A stretch of DNA of 64,000 nt, from positions 521,156 to 585,155 of the forward strand of contig NZ_QJGZ01000041.1 in the NCBI RefSeq assembly GCF_003254585.1, read 5' to 3'. Below, piece after piece: positions 32,685 to 41,892 of the stretch. Position numbers and translations under genes: made by a program. This DNA comes from Flavobacterium sharifuzzamanii. Lineage in GTDB: Bacteria > Bacteroidota > Bacteroidia > Flavobacteriales > Flavobacteriaceae. The notes beneath the pieces were generated by a model. It had not been told where the DNA came from. It was given only the letters and a program-made list of their open reading frames with translations, and made no database searches. Positions within the stretch are counted from its first letter, which is position 1. The number at the start of each line of letters is the position of its first letter.

Positions 32685-33491
32685 TTATTTATGATTTAAA
32701 GAAGAAGGAACGATTCCGAATTTCTTTTTAAATGAAAAAGAAAAATGCGAAAGATCTTCAAAGCCAACGCCGATATATACTTCTGAGGGCGGACTTCCTT
32801 GGCTGATTAAATAATAAGCTTCCTGAAGCCTTTTGTTTAAAAGCCATTTTCCAGGCGTTTGCTGAAAAACTTTTTGAAAATCTCTTTTAAATGTGGCGAG
32901 ACTTCTCCCTGTTAGATAAGCGAATCGTTGCATTTGAACATTGAAATGGAAGTTTTTGTTCATAAATGCTTCTAAGTCAATTTTTCCTGGCTCGTTAAAA
33001 TCGAATAAAATGTCTTTTAATTCTGGATTTACTTTTAATAAAAGGTGAATCGCTTCTTTGATTTTTAGATTGAACAAAGTTTCGTTGTTCTCTTCTTCAA
33101 CTTCAAGATAAGACAGTAGAGATTCCATGAAGGATTTGTAGAGTGGATTTGGAGCCAATGTAAACATGGCATCTGTATCGGCTTTTTTATCAGCTTTCAA
33201 ATTGTGCTCCTTGCTGATTTCTCTTAAAATTTCCTGATCAAGAAAAAGAGAAATGGTTTTAAATTCTCCTCCTTCTGGCGGGATCTTAGTGAACTTTGCC
33301 AAATGATTTCTTCTGCTAAAGCGAAAATCTCCAGGTTTTGAATGAAAAGTGTTTTTGCTGTCTGAAGCAATCATTTCGCCAGAAATCTGATAACTGAAAA
33401 CATGTTCGGGTATAAAATGTTCGCCCTCTCGACTGCGTGAGTAATAGCACGAGTAGAGGATTTTGGGTTTTGTATTTGGTTTTGTGCTCAT
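32685..33491 (-). CDS. AraC-family transcriptional regulator
   Basis: The 268-residue protein has an N-terminal cupin-like sensing part (about 1-120) and a C-terminal AraC double helix-turn-helix (about 168-268). The latter includes FAYLTGRSLATFKRDFQKVFQQTPGKWL and the second motif VYIGVGFEDLSHFSFSFKKKFGIVPS. It follows the aldehyde dehydrogenase on the same strand after 61 bases, so it may be co-transcribed and control that gene. Its ligand is unknown. Confidence 0.92.
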   Translation of the reverse strand: MSTKPNTKPKILYSCYYSRSREGEHFIPEHVFSYQISGEMIASDSKNTFHSKPGDFRFSRRNHLAKFTKIPPEGGEFKTISLFLDQEILREISKEHNLKADKKADTDAMFTLAPNPLYKSFMESLLSYLEVEEENNETLFNLKIKEAIHLLLKVNPELKDILFDFNEPGKIDLEAFMNKNFHFNVQMQRFAYLTGRSLATFKRDFQKVFQQTPGKWLLNKRLQEAYYLISQGSPPSEVYIGVGFEDLSHFSFSFKKKFGIVPSSLNHK

Positions 33492-33552
33492 ATTTGTAAA
33501 AATACTAAAATCTGGAAATCTTTAGGTGTAAAGACTTCCAGATTGATGAAGA

Positions 33553-34974
33553 TTATTTTGGCTGAATTAGTGCTCGTGGCTCTAAGTAGGCCTCTAGACC
33601 AAGCGTTCCGAATTCACGTCCAATTCCAGATTGTTTAAATCCTCCAAAAGGAGCCATTGGATCGTGACCGATTCCGTTGATCTGAACACGGCCTGCATTA
33701 ATTTGAGAAGCAACTCGATGAGCTCTTTCGGTATTTGAAGAGCTTACATAGGCTTGCAATCCGTATGTTGTGTCGTTGGCGATTTCAATCGCTTCTTCTT
33801 CTGTTTTGTAAGTGATAATGGATAGAACAGGGCCAAATATTTCTTCTCGTGCAATTCGCATTTGATTCGTTACATTGACAAAGACTGTTGGTTTAACAAA
33901 ATTTCCGTTTTCTAGTCCTTCTGGTTTTCCTAGTCCGCCAGTTAATATTTCTGCGCCTTCATTGATTCCAATTTGAATATAATCTTGAACACGATTGTAT
34001 TGTTTTTCACTAACCATTGGCCCGACTGCAGTATTTGGATTTTTAGGGTTGCCAACAATAAAGTTTGAGGCTATTTCTTTAATTAGAAGTTTTGTTTCTT
34101 CTAGTTTGTTTTCTGGAATCAGTAATCTAGTTCCTGCGATGCAAGCCTGTCCGCTATTCATAAACGCTGCTCCAAGTGCAAGCGGAATAGCTTTTGAGAA
34201 ATCGGCATCGTCTAGAATGATATTTGGAGATTTTCCGCCAAGTTCCAGAGTAACTCTCTTCATGGTGTTGACTGCTTCTTTTGCAATTATTTTTCCAACA
34301 TTGGTTGATCCTGTGAAAGATATTTTAGAAATATCTGGATTTCTGCTTATTTCTGCACCAACAACTTCACCTAATCCATTTACGATATTAAATACACCTT
34401 TCGGTAGATTTGCTTCGTGAAGACATTCTAGTATTAATTGTGTCTGTTGTGCGCTCATTTCGCTAGGTTTAATTACGGTTGTGCATCCGGCAGCAATTGC
34501 TGTAGATAGTTTACTGCAGATAAATCCGTTGCTTGAATTCCAAGGGATGATAATTCCCACAACGCCAATAGGTGTCATTTGAACTTCGGATTCTCCCATT
34601 GTTTTGGTGAAATCATAATTGTTTAGCAGATTGATTGCTGATTCAAAACTTTTTAGCATATAATCGTAGCTTACGCTAGCAAACTGAAATGTGCCTCCGT
34701 ATTCTTCTGTCATTACATCGATAAAATCATCTTTTCTTTTTTCGATGGCAGATTTTATGTTTTTGAGATACTGAATTCTTTCTGAAGCTGTAGTTTTTGA
34801 AAAAGTTTTGAGTGCATTTTTGGCTGCTTCAATTGCGTTTTGAGTGTCTTCAGTGTTTCCTAAACGGACTTTTCCTAATTTTTCATTTGTCGTAGGGCTA
34901 ATTAGGTCAAAATATTCTGTTCCTTGCGGAGTAACAAATTCTCCATTAATGTAAATTTTGTCTATTGTTTTCAT
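33553..34974 (-). CDS. Aldehyde dehydrogenase family protein
   Basis: The 473-residue NAD(P)-dependent enzyme oxidises an aldehyde to its acid. Family marks are PWNSS, the cofactor-binding FTGSTNVGK, catalytic Glu in LELGGKSPN, the catalytic Cys in NSGQACIAGTR, and EEIFGPVLS. Asn of PWN is also present, so the active site is complete. Substrate cannot be deduced. An exact 16-bp direct repeat lies about 60-100 bases upstream of the start, and an AraC-type regulator follows it. Confidence 0.93.
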   Translation of the reverse strand: MKTIDKIYINGEFVTPQGTEYFDLISPTTNEKLGKVRLGNTEDTQNAIEAAKNALKTFSKTTASERIQYLKNIKSAIEKRKDDFIDVMTEEYGGTFQFASVSYDYMLKSFESAINLLNNYDFTKTMGESEVQMTPIGVVGIIIPWNSSNGFICSKLSTAIAAGCTTVIKPSEMSAQQTQLILECLHEANLPKGVFNIVNGLGEVVGAEISRNPDISKISFTGSTNVGKIIAKEAVNTMKRVTLELGGKSPNIILDDADFSKAIPLALGAAFMNSGQACIAGTRLLIPENKLEETKLLIKEIASNFIVGNPKNPNTAVGPMVSEKQYNRVQDYIQIGINEGAEILTGGLGKPEGLENGNFVKPTVFVNVTNQMRIAREEIFGPVLSIITYKTEEEAIEIANDTTYGLQAYVSSSNTERAHRVASQINAGRVQINGIGHDPMAPFGGFKQSGIGREFGTLGLEAYLEPRALIQPK

Positions 34975-35032
34975 ATTGTTGTTTTTAATGAATTTTTATT
35001 TGACAAATTTCTGCATTAAATGGATTTGAGGT

Positions 35033-35071
35033 TTTGTTGAAAAGCTCAGTTGTGCTTTGTTGAAAAGCTCA
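35033..35071. promoter_or_regulatory. 16-bp direct repeat upstream of the aldehyde dehydrogenase
   Basis: TTTGTTGAAAAGCTCA occurs at 35033-35048 and 35056-35071, 23 bp apart. It lies in the gap between the aldehyde dehydrogenase (start 34974) and the stress-protein terminator. Direct repeats of this size and spacing fit AraC-family binding sites. No exact TAnnTTTG was found nearer the gene. Confidence 0.5.
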
Positions 35072-35079
35072 TTTTTTTT

Positions 35080-35112
35080 GCAAAAAAAAGCTTCTCGTTT
35101 GAGAAGCTTTAA
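35080..35112 (-). terminator. Terminator of the universal stress protein gene
   Basis: AAAGCTTCTC (35087-35096) pairs with GAGAAGCTTT (35101-35110) around GTTT. The minus strand continues with a T-run. It lies about 20 bases after the gene. Confidence 0.92.
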
Positions 35113-35129
35113 GGGGAAAAGTAATTGTG

Positions 35130-35954
35130 TTAGATTTTTAATGTTATAACGGGTTTAACAGCATGATTAACCAAGCCTTCGCTAATGCTTCCGTTAAAGA
35201 AATGTGCGAAACCAGTTCTGCCGTGTGTGCACATTCCGATAACATCGGCGTTTATTCGGTTAGAGAAATTTATAATTCCTTTTTCAATATTGGTGTCATT
35301 ATAAATTTGTGTGGTGTAATTGGTGATGTTAAATTCTTTTACAAAATCATCCATTGCTTTTTCGCTTACGTGAGTTGGTTTGAAGCTGTTGGGTGTGCAA
35401 ATAGTAACCAAATGCAGTTTCGAATCAAATAACTTTGTGAAGTTTAAAAGTTTTTCGAATGGTTTTTTTGCTTCATCAGAAAAATCAGAAGCAAAAACAA
35501 TATCAGAAGCATTAAAATTTGGAATATTTTTCTTGATGACTAAAACAGGAATTTCTGAGTTTCTAACTACTTTTTCTGTGTTGGATCCTATTAAGAGTTC
35601 TTCAACACCAGAAGAGCCGTGGGAGCCCATGATAATTAGGTCAATATCGTAATCTTTACTTATTTGTGTTATTCCGTGTATGGGTTTGTCCATTTTTACA
35701 ATTTCAGTTACCGGAATTCCTTCTAGATAATTTTTAGAAGCAACTTCGTCTAGCGTTTCGTTTGCTTTCTTCATAAAAAGCATGGTTTCGGGGATGCTGG
35801 TTCCGCCCATTATAGCATCGTTTGATTGCTGCGGCAATTCAAGCATGTGAAGAAGAATGAGTTCAGAATTGTTCTTTTTTGCGATTTGAGCGGCAACTCT
35901 TAAAGCGTCTTCTGCATGTTCTGAGAAGTCGGTAGGTACTAAAATTCGTTTCAT
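35130..35954 (-). CDS. Universal stress protein, two-domain
   Basis: The 274-residue protein is a tandem of two UspA domains. The first (1-145) ends with the ATP-loop-like GSHGSSGVEELLIGSNTEKVV. The second (about 150-274) ends with CTHGRTGFAHFFNGSISEGLV. Both begin with short strands (ILVPTDFSEHA and IVFASDFSDEA). Cytoplasmic stress-response role is known for the family, with the exact activity unknown. A near-match TATCTTTA at 36004-36011 on the minus strand could be its -7 element. Confidence 0.92.
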   Translation of the reverse strand: MKRILVPTDFSEHAEDALRVAAQIAKKNNSELILLHMLELPQQSNDAIMGGTSIPETMLFMKKANETLDEVASKNYLEGIPVTEIVKMDKPIHGITQISKDYDIDLIIMGSHGSSGVEELLIGSNTEKVVRNSEIPVLVIKKNIPNFNASDIVFASDFSDEAKKPFEKLLNFTKLFDSKLHLVTICTPNSFKPTHVSEKAMDDFVKEFNITNYTTQIYNDTNIEKGIINFSNRINADVIGMCTHGRTGFAHFFNGSISEGLVNHAVKPVITLKI

Positions 35955-36038
35955 GATTTTGAGGGTTAAAAAATATGAATAATTCTATGTTTTAATGCTA
36001 TTATAAAGATACGGAATTATTTTAGAGCAATCTATTTA

Positions 36039-36067
36039 TTTGATTTATAAAAAAAACACTATATTTG
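36039..36067 (+). promoter_or_regulatory. Promoter of rimP-nusA-infB
   Basis: TTTG (36039-36042) and TATATTTG (36060-36067) are 17 bases apart. Transcription would start near 36071, giving a leader of about 59 bases. Confidence 0.8.
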
Positions 36068-36095
36068 CACTGTTATTTATTAAAATCTAAATAAT

Positions 36096-36120
36096 GAGGG
36101 GACTAAGTGTCCCCTCTTTT
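36096..36120 (+). promoter_or_regulatory. Terminator-like hairpin in the rimP leader (candidate attenuator)
   Basis: GAGGGGAC (36096-36103) pairs perfectly with GTCCCCTC (36109-36116) around TAAGT, directly followed by TTTTT. This has every mark of an intrinsic terminator, yet lies between the promoter and the rimP start at 36130. It could attenuate the operon, which encodes the transcription factor NusA. Alternatively it could terminate a short RNA. Confidence 0.7.
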
Positions 36121-36129
36121 TATAAAATT

Positions 36130-36594
36130 ATGACATTTAAAGAAAAAGTAAACGGATTAATTACGGAAGCTCTTCTGGAAAAACCATCAGTCTTTTTGGT
36201 TGATTTGGCAGTTTCGGATTCTTTTAAAATTAGTGTTGGTTTAGACGGAGATAATGGAGTGGCGCTACAAGACTGTATTGACATTAGTCGTGCAATCGAG
36301 AATAATCTGGATCGTGAAGAGCAGGATTTTTCGCTAGAAGTAGCATCGGTTGGAGTAGGAACTCCTCTTAAAATGATAAGACAATACAAGAAAAATGTTG
36401 GTAGAACGTTGATTGTTACCACAAATACAGAAAAAATAGAAGCAGAATTAGTAGAAGCTAATGATGTTTTTATAATTTTGTCTTGGAAAGCAAGAGAACC
36501 GAAAAAAGTAGGAAAAGGAAAAGAAACAGTTCAAAAAGAGCAACAAATACCTTATACAGAAATTAAAGAGGCAGTTGTTACGGTAACATTTTAA
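36130..36594 (+). CDS. rimP: Ribosome maturation factor RimP
   Basis: RimP assists late 30S subunit maturation. From ATG 36130 (MTFKEKVNGLITEAL) the protein is 154 residues with an N-terminal alpha/beta domain (LDGDNGVALQDCIDISRAIENNLD, then FSLEVASVGVGTPLK) and a C-terminal SH3-like barrel. An upstream in-frame ATG at 36094 falls on the leader hairpin and is rejected. It heads the rimP-nusA-infB operon. Confidence 0.94.
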   Translation: MTFKEKVNGLITEALLEKPSVFLVDLAVSDSFKISVGLDGDNGVALQDCIDISRAIENNLDREEQDFSLEVASVGVGTPLKMIRQYKKNVGRTLIVTTNTEKIEAELVEANDVFIILSWKAREPKKVGKGKETVQKEQQIPYTEIKEAVVTVTF

Positions 36595-36613
36595 TTTTAA
36601 TTAAAAAATTCGC

Positions 36614-37867
36614 ATGGAAAATTTAGCATTAATCGATTCATTCTCAGAGTTTAAAGACAATAAACTTATTGATCGTGTAACGCTTATGGCAATTTTAGAG
36701 GACGTATTTAGAAATGCATTAAAGAAAAAATACGGTTCAGATGAAAATTTCGATATCATTATAAACCCTGATAAAGGAGATATGGAAATTTGGAGAAGAA
36801 GAGTAATTGTTGCTGATGAGGATCTTGATTTTGAAAATGAGGAAATTACATTGACTGAAGCAAGAAAAATTGAAGCGGATTTTGAAATTGGTGAAGAGGT
36901 TTCTGAAGAAGTAAAGTTGATTGATTTAGGAAGAAGAGCTATCTTAGCGCTTCGCCAGAATCTTATATCTAAAATTCACGAACACGATAATACAAACTTA
37001 TACAAACAGTTTAAAGATATTATCGGGGATATTTATACAGCCGAAGTGCACCACGTACGTCCTAGAGTAGTTATCTTGGTTGATGATGAAGGAAATGAGA
37101 TTGTGCTTCCAAAAGAAAAACAAATTCCGTCAGATTTCTTCCGTAAAGGAGATAATGTTCGTGGAATCATTGAAAGCGTTGAATTAAAAGGAAATAAACC
37201 TCAAATTATTATGTCTAGAACCTCAGAAAAGTTCTTGGAGAAATTATTTGAGCAAGAAATTCCAGAAGTTTTTGATGGTTTAATTACGGTTAAAAACGTA
37301 GTTCGTATTCCAGGTGAAAAAGCAAAAGTAGCTGTTGATTCTTACGATGATAGAATTGATCCAGTTGGAGCTTGTGTGGGAATGAAGGGTTCTCGTATTC
37401 ACGGAATTGTTCGCGAATTAGGAAATGAAAATATTGATGTAATCAATTATACAAACAATATTCAATTATTTATAACAAGAGCTTTAAGCCCTGCTAAAGT
37501 TTCTTCAATCAAAATCGATGAAGATAACAAACGAGCTGAAGTGTTCTTGAAATTAGAAGAGGTTTCTAAAGCAATTGGTAGAGGTGGTCACAATATCAAA
37601 TTAGCTGGTCAGTTGACAGGTTATGAGTTAGATGTTATTCGTGAAGGAGATGTTGCCGGTACTGTTGCAGATGAAGACGATGTTGAATTAACAGAGTTCT
37701 CAGATGAGATCGAAGAGTGGGTAATTGAAGAGTTTGCAAAAATCGGTTTAGATACTGCGAAAAGTATCTTGAAACACGACGTAGAAGATTTAGTAAGAAG
37801 AACAGACTTAGAAGAGGAAACGATTCTAGATGTTATGAAGATACTAAAAGAAGAGTTTGATAATTAA
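36614..37867 (+). CDS. nusA: Transcription termination/antitermination factor NusA
   Basis: NusA binds RNA polymerase and modulates pausing, termination and antitermination. The 417-residue protein has the N-terminal domain (1-130), an S1 domain (about 135-200), and two KH domains with GACVGMKGSRIHGIVRELGNENID and AIGRGGHNIKLAGQLTGY. A short C-terminal helical region follows; the acidic repeats of E. coli NusA are absent, as usual outside gammaproteobacteria. It starts 19 bases after rimP. Confidence 0.97.
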   Translation: MENLALIDSFSEFKDNKLIDRVTLMAILEDVFRNALKKKYGSDENFDIIINPDKGDMEIWRRRVIVADEDLDFENEEITLTEARKIEADFEIGEEVSEEVKLIDLGRRAILALRQNLISKIHEHDNTNLYKQFKDIIGDIYTAEVHHVRPRVVILVDDEGNEIVLPKEKQIPSDFFRKGDNVRGIIESVELKGNKPQIIMSRTSEKFLEKLFEQEIPEVFDGLITVKNVVRIPGEKAKVAVDSYDDRIDPVGACVGMKGSRIHGIVRELGNENIDVINYTNNIQLFITRALSPAKVSSIKIDEDNKRAEVFLKLEEVSKAIGRGGHNIKLAGQLTGYELDVIREGDVAGTVADEDDVELTEFSDEIEEWVIEEFAKIGLDTAKSILKHDVEDLVRRTDLEEETILDVMKILKEEFDN

Positions 37868-37925
37868 GCAATAGCTTACATCTGCTCTAACAACACAACG
37901 AAAAAGGTAATAATAAAAAGGTTAT

Positions 37926-40799
37926 ATGTCTGAAGAGAGAGTAATAAGAATAAACAAGGTTTTAAGGGAATTAAATATTTCGTTAGAAAGAGCTGTAGAT
38001 TATCTAAAAGATAAGGGAATTGCTATTGATGCAAATCCAAATGCAAAAATTTCTGATAGCGAATTTAATATCCTTCAAAGCCAATTTGCGGGCGATAAGG
38101 GGAACAAGGAGGCTTCTAAAGAGGTTGGAGAAGAAAAAAGAAAGGAAAAAGAAGCATTACGTGTAGAGCGTGAGAAAGAAATTGAAGACAAACGCAGACA
38201 AGAAGAAGAGCGTCAAAAACAGCAAGAAATAATTAAAGCAAGAGCAGTCGTTTCCGGGCCTGTACAAGTTGGTAAAATTGACTTAAATCCAAAAAAACCT
38301 GCGATTACTCCTTCTGAGGAAGCAGCTAAGGTTGAAGAACCAAAAGTTGTTGCTGCGCCTGTGCAGCCAGAAAAACCTGTTCAAAATGAAACAGTAAAAT
38401 CTGAACCAGTTGTTTCAACTCCTGTTTCTGAAACTAAAAAAGAAGAACCTATTATTACTGAGAAAAAAGAAGTTAAAGCAGAATCTAAAGTTGCGCAGGA
38501 GCCTATCGTGTCTACTGATCCAACAACTTCAGAGGAAACTATTACGACTCAATATCAAAAGCTTACTGGAACGACTCTTACAGGTCAGACAATTGATTTA
38601 TCTCAATTTAATAAACCTAAGAAAAAGAAAGAAGATCCTAAAGCGGCTCAGAATAAACCTGGAGCTCCTGGAGTTGGCAATAATAATAACGCAAATAAAA
38701 ACAAGCGTAAAAGAATTGGTCCAAAACCGGGTACGCCTGGTGCGCCAAAACCTGCGACGGGTAATGCGCCTGGAACTCCAAATCCAAATAAACCTGCTCA
38801 AGGTAATAATGGTGGAGGTTTTAATGCTAACAGAAGTCAAAGACCTGGTTTTGTAAAAGGAAACCGTCCTGCAATTGTTGCTAAAGTTGAGCCAACAGAA
38901 GAAGAAGTAAAAAACCAAATTAGAGAAACTCTTGAAAAACTTCAAGGTAAAGGAGGAAAATCTAAAGCGGCAAAATATAGAAGAGATAAAAGAGAAACAC
39001 ACCGTCAGAAATCTGATGATGAGCAAAGAGCTCTTGACGAAGGAAGTAAAACGATTAAAGTTACAGAGTTCGTTACTGTAGGTGAAATTGCAATCATGAT
39101 GGATGTGCCGATTACTAAAGTAATTGGAACTTGTATGTCTCTTGGTATCATGGTAACCATGAACCAACGTCTAGATGCTGAAACATTAACTATTGTAGCA
39201 GATGAATTTGGTTATGATGTTGAATTCATTACAGTAGATATTGAAGAAGCTATAGAAGTTGTAGAAGATAGAGAAGAAGATTTAGTAACAAGAGCGCCAA
39301 TTGTGACAGTAATGGGTCATGTTGACCACGGTAAGACATCTTTGCTGGATTATATTCGTAAAGAAAATGTAATTGCTGGTGAGTCAGGAGGTATTACTCA
39401 GCACATTGGAGCGTATGGAGTTACTTTAGATAACGGACAAAAAATAGCATTTTTAGATACTCCGGGTCACGAGGCGTTTACAGCGATGCGTGCGCGTGGA
39501 GCTCAAGTTACAGATATTGCTATTATCGTAGTTGCGGCGGATGATGATATCATGCCACAAACAAAAGAGGCAATTTCTCACGCACAAGCTGCGGGAGTGC
39601 CAATTATATTTGCAATCAATAAAATTGATAAACCAAACGCGAATGTTGATAAAATTAAAGAGCGTTTGGCTGGTATGAATTTACTTGTTGAAGATTGGGG
39701 TGGAAAAATTCAGTCACACGATATTTCTGCAAAAGTCGGAACAGGGGTTAAAGAATTATTGGAGAAAGTTTTATTAGAAGCAGAGATTTTAGATCTAAAA
39801 GCAAATCCAAATAAAGCAGCTCAAGGGACTGTTGTTGAGGCTTACTTAGATAAAGGAAAAGGATATGTGTCTACGATTTTAGTACAGCAAGGTACTTTGA
39901 AAATTGGAGATTATATGTTGGCTGGTAAACACCATGGTAAAGTTAAAGCAATGCATGATGAAAGAGGACATACTATTTTAAGTGCTGGTCCTTCGACTCC
40001 GGTATCTGTTTTAGGTTTAGATGGAGCTCCAACAGCGGGTGATAAGTTTAATGTATTTGAAGATGAAAAAGAAGCAAAACAAATTGCATCTAAACGTTCT
40101 CAATTAATGCGTGAACAATCTGTACGTACTCAAAGACATATTACGCTTGATGAAATTGGACGTCGTATCGCTCTTGGTCAGTTTAAAGAATTGAATGTAA
40201 TTCTTAAAGGAGACGTGGATGGTTCTGTTGAAGCATTATCAGACTCGTTCTCTAAACTTTCGACAGAAGAAGTTCAAATCAATATTATCCATAAAGGTGT
40301 TGGGGCGATTACAGAAACAGATGTTAACTTGGCTTCTGCTTCAGATGCAATCATCATCGGATTTAACGTTCGTCCTGCAGGAAATGCTAGACAGCTTGCA
40401 GATAAAGAAGAAATTGATATCCGTTACTATTCTATTATTTATGCGGCAATCGATGACTTGAAAGATGCGATGGAAGGAATGTTAGCGCCAGAAATGAAAG
40501 AAGAAGTTTTAGGTAATGCTGAAATTCGTGAGATTTTCAAAATTTCTAAAGTGGGTTCAATTGCTGGATGTATGGTAACTGATGGTAAAATCTTGAGAAC
40601 TTCTAAAATTAGAGTTATTAGAGATGGCGTTGTTGTTCATACAGGAGAGTTAGTTGCCTTGAAACGTTTCAAAGACGATGTGAAAGAAGTAACTAAAGGT
40701 TACGATTGTGGTATCCAAATAAAAGGATTTAATGATATCGAAATTAATGACGTTATCGAAGCTTACCATGAAGTAGCAATCAAAAAGAAATTGAAATAA
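37926..40799 (+). CDS. infB: Translation initiation factor IF-2
   Basis: IF-2 is the GTPase that delivers initiator tRNA to the 30S subunit. The 957-residue protein has an N-terminal IF2_N subdomain (RVNKVLRELN-like start), a long charged low-complexity linker rich in Lys, Glu, Pro and Asn (about 65-345), a second IF2_N-like segment, and the G domain. G motifs are GHVDHGKTS (about 464), DTPGHEAF and NKIDKP, followed by domains II-IV. The linker is Pro/Gly/Asn-rich near residues 230-310. It is followed by a terminator. Confidence 0.98.
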   Translation: MSEERVIRINKVLRELNISLERAVDYLKDKGIAIDANPNAKISDSEFNILQSQFAGDKGNKEASKEVGEEKRKEKEALRVEREKEIEDKRRQEEERQKQQEIIKARAVVSGPVQVGKIDLNPKKPAITPSEEAAKVEEPKVVAAPVQPEKPVQNETVKSEPVVSTPVSETKKEEPIITEKKEVKAESKVAQEPIVSTDPTTSEETITTQYQKLTGTTLTGQTIDLSQFNKPKKKKEDPKAAQNKPGAPGVGNNNNANKNKRKRIGPKPGTPGAPKPATGNAPGTPNPNKPAQGNNGGGFNANRSQRPGFVKGNRPAIVAKVEPTEEEVKNQIRETLEKLQGKGGKSKAAKYRRDKRETHRQKSDDEQRALDEGSKTIKVTEFVTVGEIAIMMDVPITKVIGTCMSLGIMVTMNQRLDAETLTIVADEFGYDVEFITVDIEEAIEVVEDREEDLVTRAPIVTVMGHVDHGKTSLLDYIRKENVIAGESGGITQHIGAYGVTLDNGQKIAFLDTPGHEAFTAMRARGAQVTDIAIIVVAADDDIMPQTKEAISHAQAAGVPIIFAINKIDKPNANVDKIKERLAGMNLLVEDWGGKIQSHDISAKVGTGVKELLEKVLLEAEILDLKANPNKAAQGTVVEAYLDKGKGYVSTILVQQGTLKIGDYMLAGKHHGKVKAMHDERGHTILSAGPSTPVSVLGLDGAPTAGDKFNVFEDEKEAKQIASKRSQLMREQSVRTQRHITLDEIGRRIALGQFKELNVILKGDVDGSVEALSDSFSKLSTEEVQINIIHKGVGAITETDVNLASASDAIIIGFNVRPAGNARQLADKEEIDIRYYSIIYAAIDDLKDAMEGMLAPEMKEEVLGNAEIREIFKISKVGSIAGCMVTDGKILRTSKIRVIRDGVVVHTGELVALKRFKDDVKEVTKGYDCGIQIKGFNDIEINDVIEAYHEVAIKKKLK

Positions 40800-40816
40800 A
40801 ATTCAATTGATATATT

Positions 40817-40848
40817 TAAAAGTCCCAATGAAAGTTGGGACTTTTTTT
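40817..40848 (+). terminator. Terminator of rimP-nusA-infB
   Basis: AAAAGTCCCAA pairs with TTGGGACTTTT around a 6-base loop, followed by a T-run. It starts 18 bases after infB. Confidence 0.94.
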
Positions 40849-40903
40849 GTTTTGGTTTTATGTATAGTGATTCTGCGGTCATGAGAATAATTTTTATAAA
40901 TGT

Positions 40904-40925
40904 GTTTCATTTTATAATATGAAAC
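40904..40925. other. Inverted repeat upstream of the PAP2 gene
   Basis: GTTTCAT (40904-40910) and ATGAAAC (40919-40925) flank 8 AT bases. The spacing suits either a hairpin or a dimeric operator. It lies about 120 bases before the gene start. Function is unknown. Confidence 0.4.
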
Positions 40926-41047
40926 CTAAATGAAAGATTTGGCAACAGTTCGGTTAGTAGGTTATTTGTTTCTTTGTGCAGGAATTTTCTTTTTTAATAT
41001 TAAATGCATGTGAAAGAATATTGTTGAATAAAAATATTTGTACTGAT

Positions 41048-41821
41048 ATGAGGATAAGGATAAATCATATTGTGAACGCAATTTTTGGCAGGAGTTTTAA
41101 ATCGGAGAATCCTGTTAGTAATTTTACAAATGTTCAGCAGTTAAGAGAAATAATGCCTGCCTTGTTAGAAGGATATTTGTCTGAAGCAGAAATGCCAAAC
41201 AGTCTTCTTTTGTTATCACCGCCTCCAGCAAACGACTCAAATCTTTTTGAATCAGATCTAGAGCATGCAAGAAAGGCTCTGGAGTCTAAAGATGATGAGC
41301 GTTTTTTACAAGCAGCAAGAGATGCAGATTTGTCTTTTCCTTTTGCAGTTAAGTTATTTGAGCCAATTATAGGTATAGCAATTAGTGAGTCAAATACCCC
41401 TAAGCTTTATGTATTGATGCGAAGGGTTATGACAGATGCGGGATTGTCTACTTATGCTGCAAAAAATCATTATAAGCGCGAGCGACCGTTTATGGTTAAT
41501 AATCAAAAAACATGCACTCCAGATCAGGAAAATATATTGTATAAAGTAGGGTCGTTTCCTTCGGGTCATGCTGCAGTTGGTTGGGCATGGTCATTGGTTT
41601 TGATCAAGCTTTTTCCAGAGAAAGAGAAGGAGATTTTAAAGCGCGGATATGATTTTGGCGAAAGTCGTGTTGTTTGTAATGCGCATTGGGATAGTGATGT
41701 AAGGATGGGGAGGGTTATGGGGCAGGCGGCTGTTGATTGCCTGTGGACTAATTCAGCTTTTTTGACTGATTGGAATAGTGTTGGAAAAGAGATACAACAG
41801 ATTTTAGATTCGAACTCCTAA
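41048..41821 (+). CDS. PAP2-family (class A-like) acid phosphatase
   Basis: From ATG 41048 the protein has 257 residues. It holds the three phosphatase motifs of the PAP2/class A acid phosphatase superfamily: KRERP within HYKRERPFM, GSFPSGHAAVGWAW, and SRVVCNAHWDSDVRMGR. It should hydrolyse phosphate monoesters. Class A enzymes are usually periplasmic, but no clear signal peptide is visible at this start (MRIRINHIVNAIFG). A GTG at 40976 would add 24 residues without improving this. It precedes the DUF4920 gene by 71 bases. Confidence 0.87.
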   Translation: MRIRINHIVNAIFGRSFKSENPVSNFTNVQQLREIMPALLEGYLSEAEMPNSLLLLSPPPANDSNLFESDLEHARKALESKDDERFLQAARDADLSFPFAVKLFEPIIGIAISESNTPKLYVLMRRVMTDAGLSTYAAKNHYKRERPFMVNNQKTCTPDQENILYKVGSFPSGHAAVGWAWSLVLIKLFPEKEKEILKRGYDFGESRVVCNAHWDSDVRMGRVMGQAAVDCLWTNSAFLTDWNSVGKEIQQILDSNS

Positions 41822-41892
41822 AGTGAAGTCGTTGTGAATTTGGTGACGTATTTCAAATTTTAATATTATTTTTGGATATAAATGATGTACAG

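Noticed and set aside
36094..36129. Upstream in-frame start for rimP
   Set aside because: The extra codons fall on the leader hairpin, and homologous RimP begins at the later ATG.
38410..38856. 148-codon frame inside infB
   Set aside because: Leu/Lys/Arg-rich out-of-frame translation of the low-complexity IF-2 linker.
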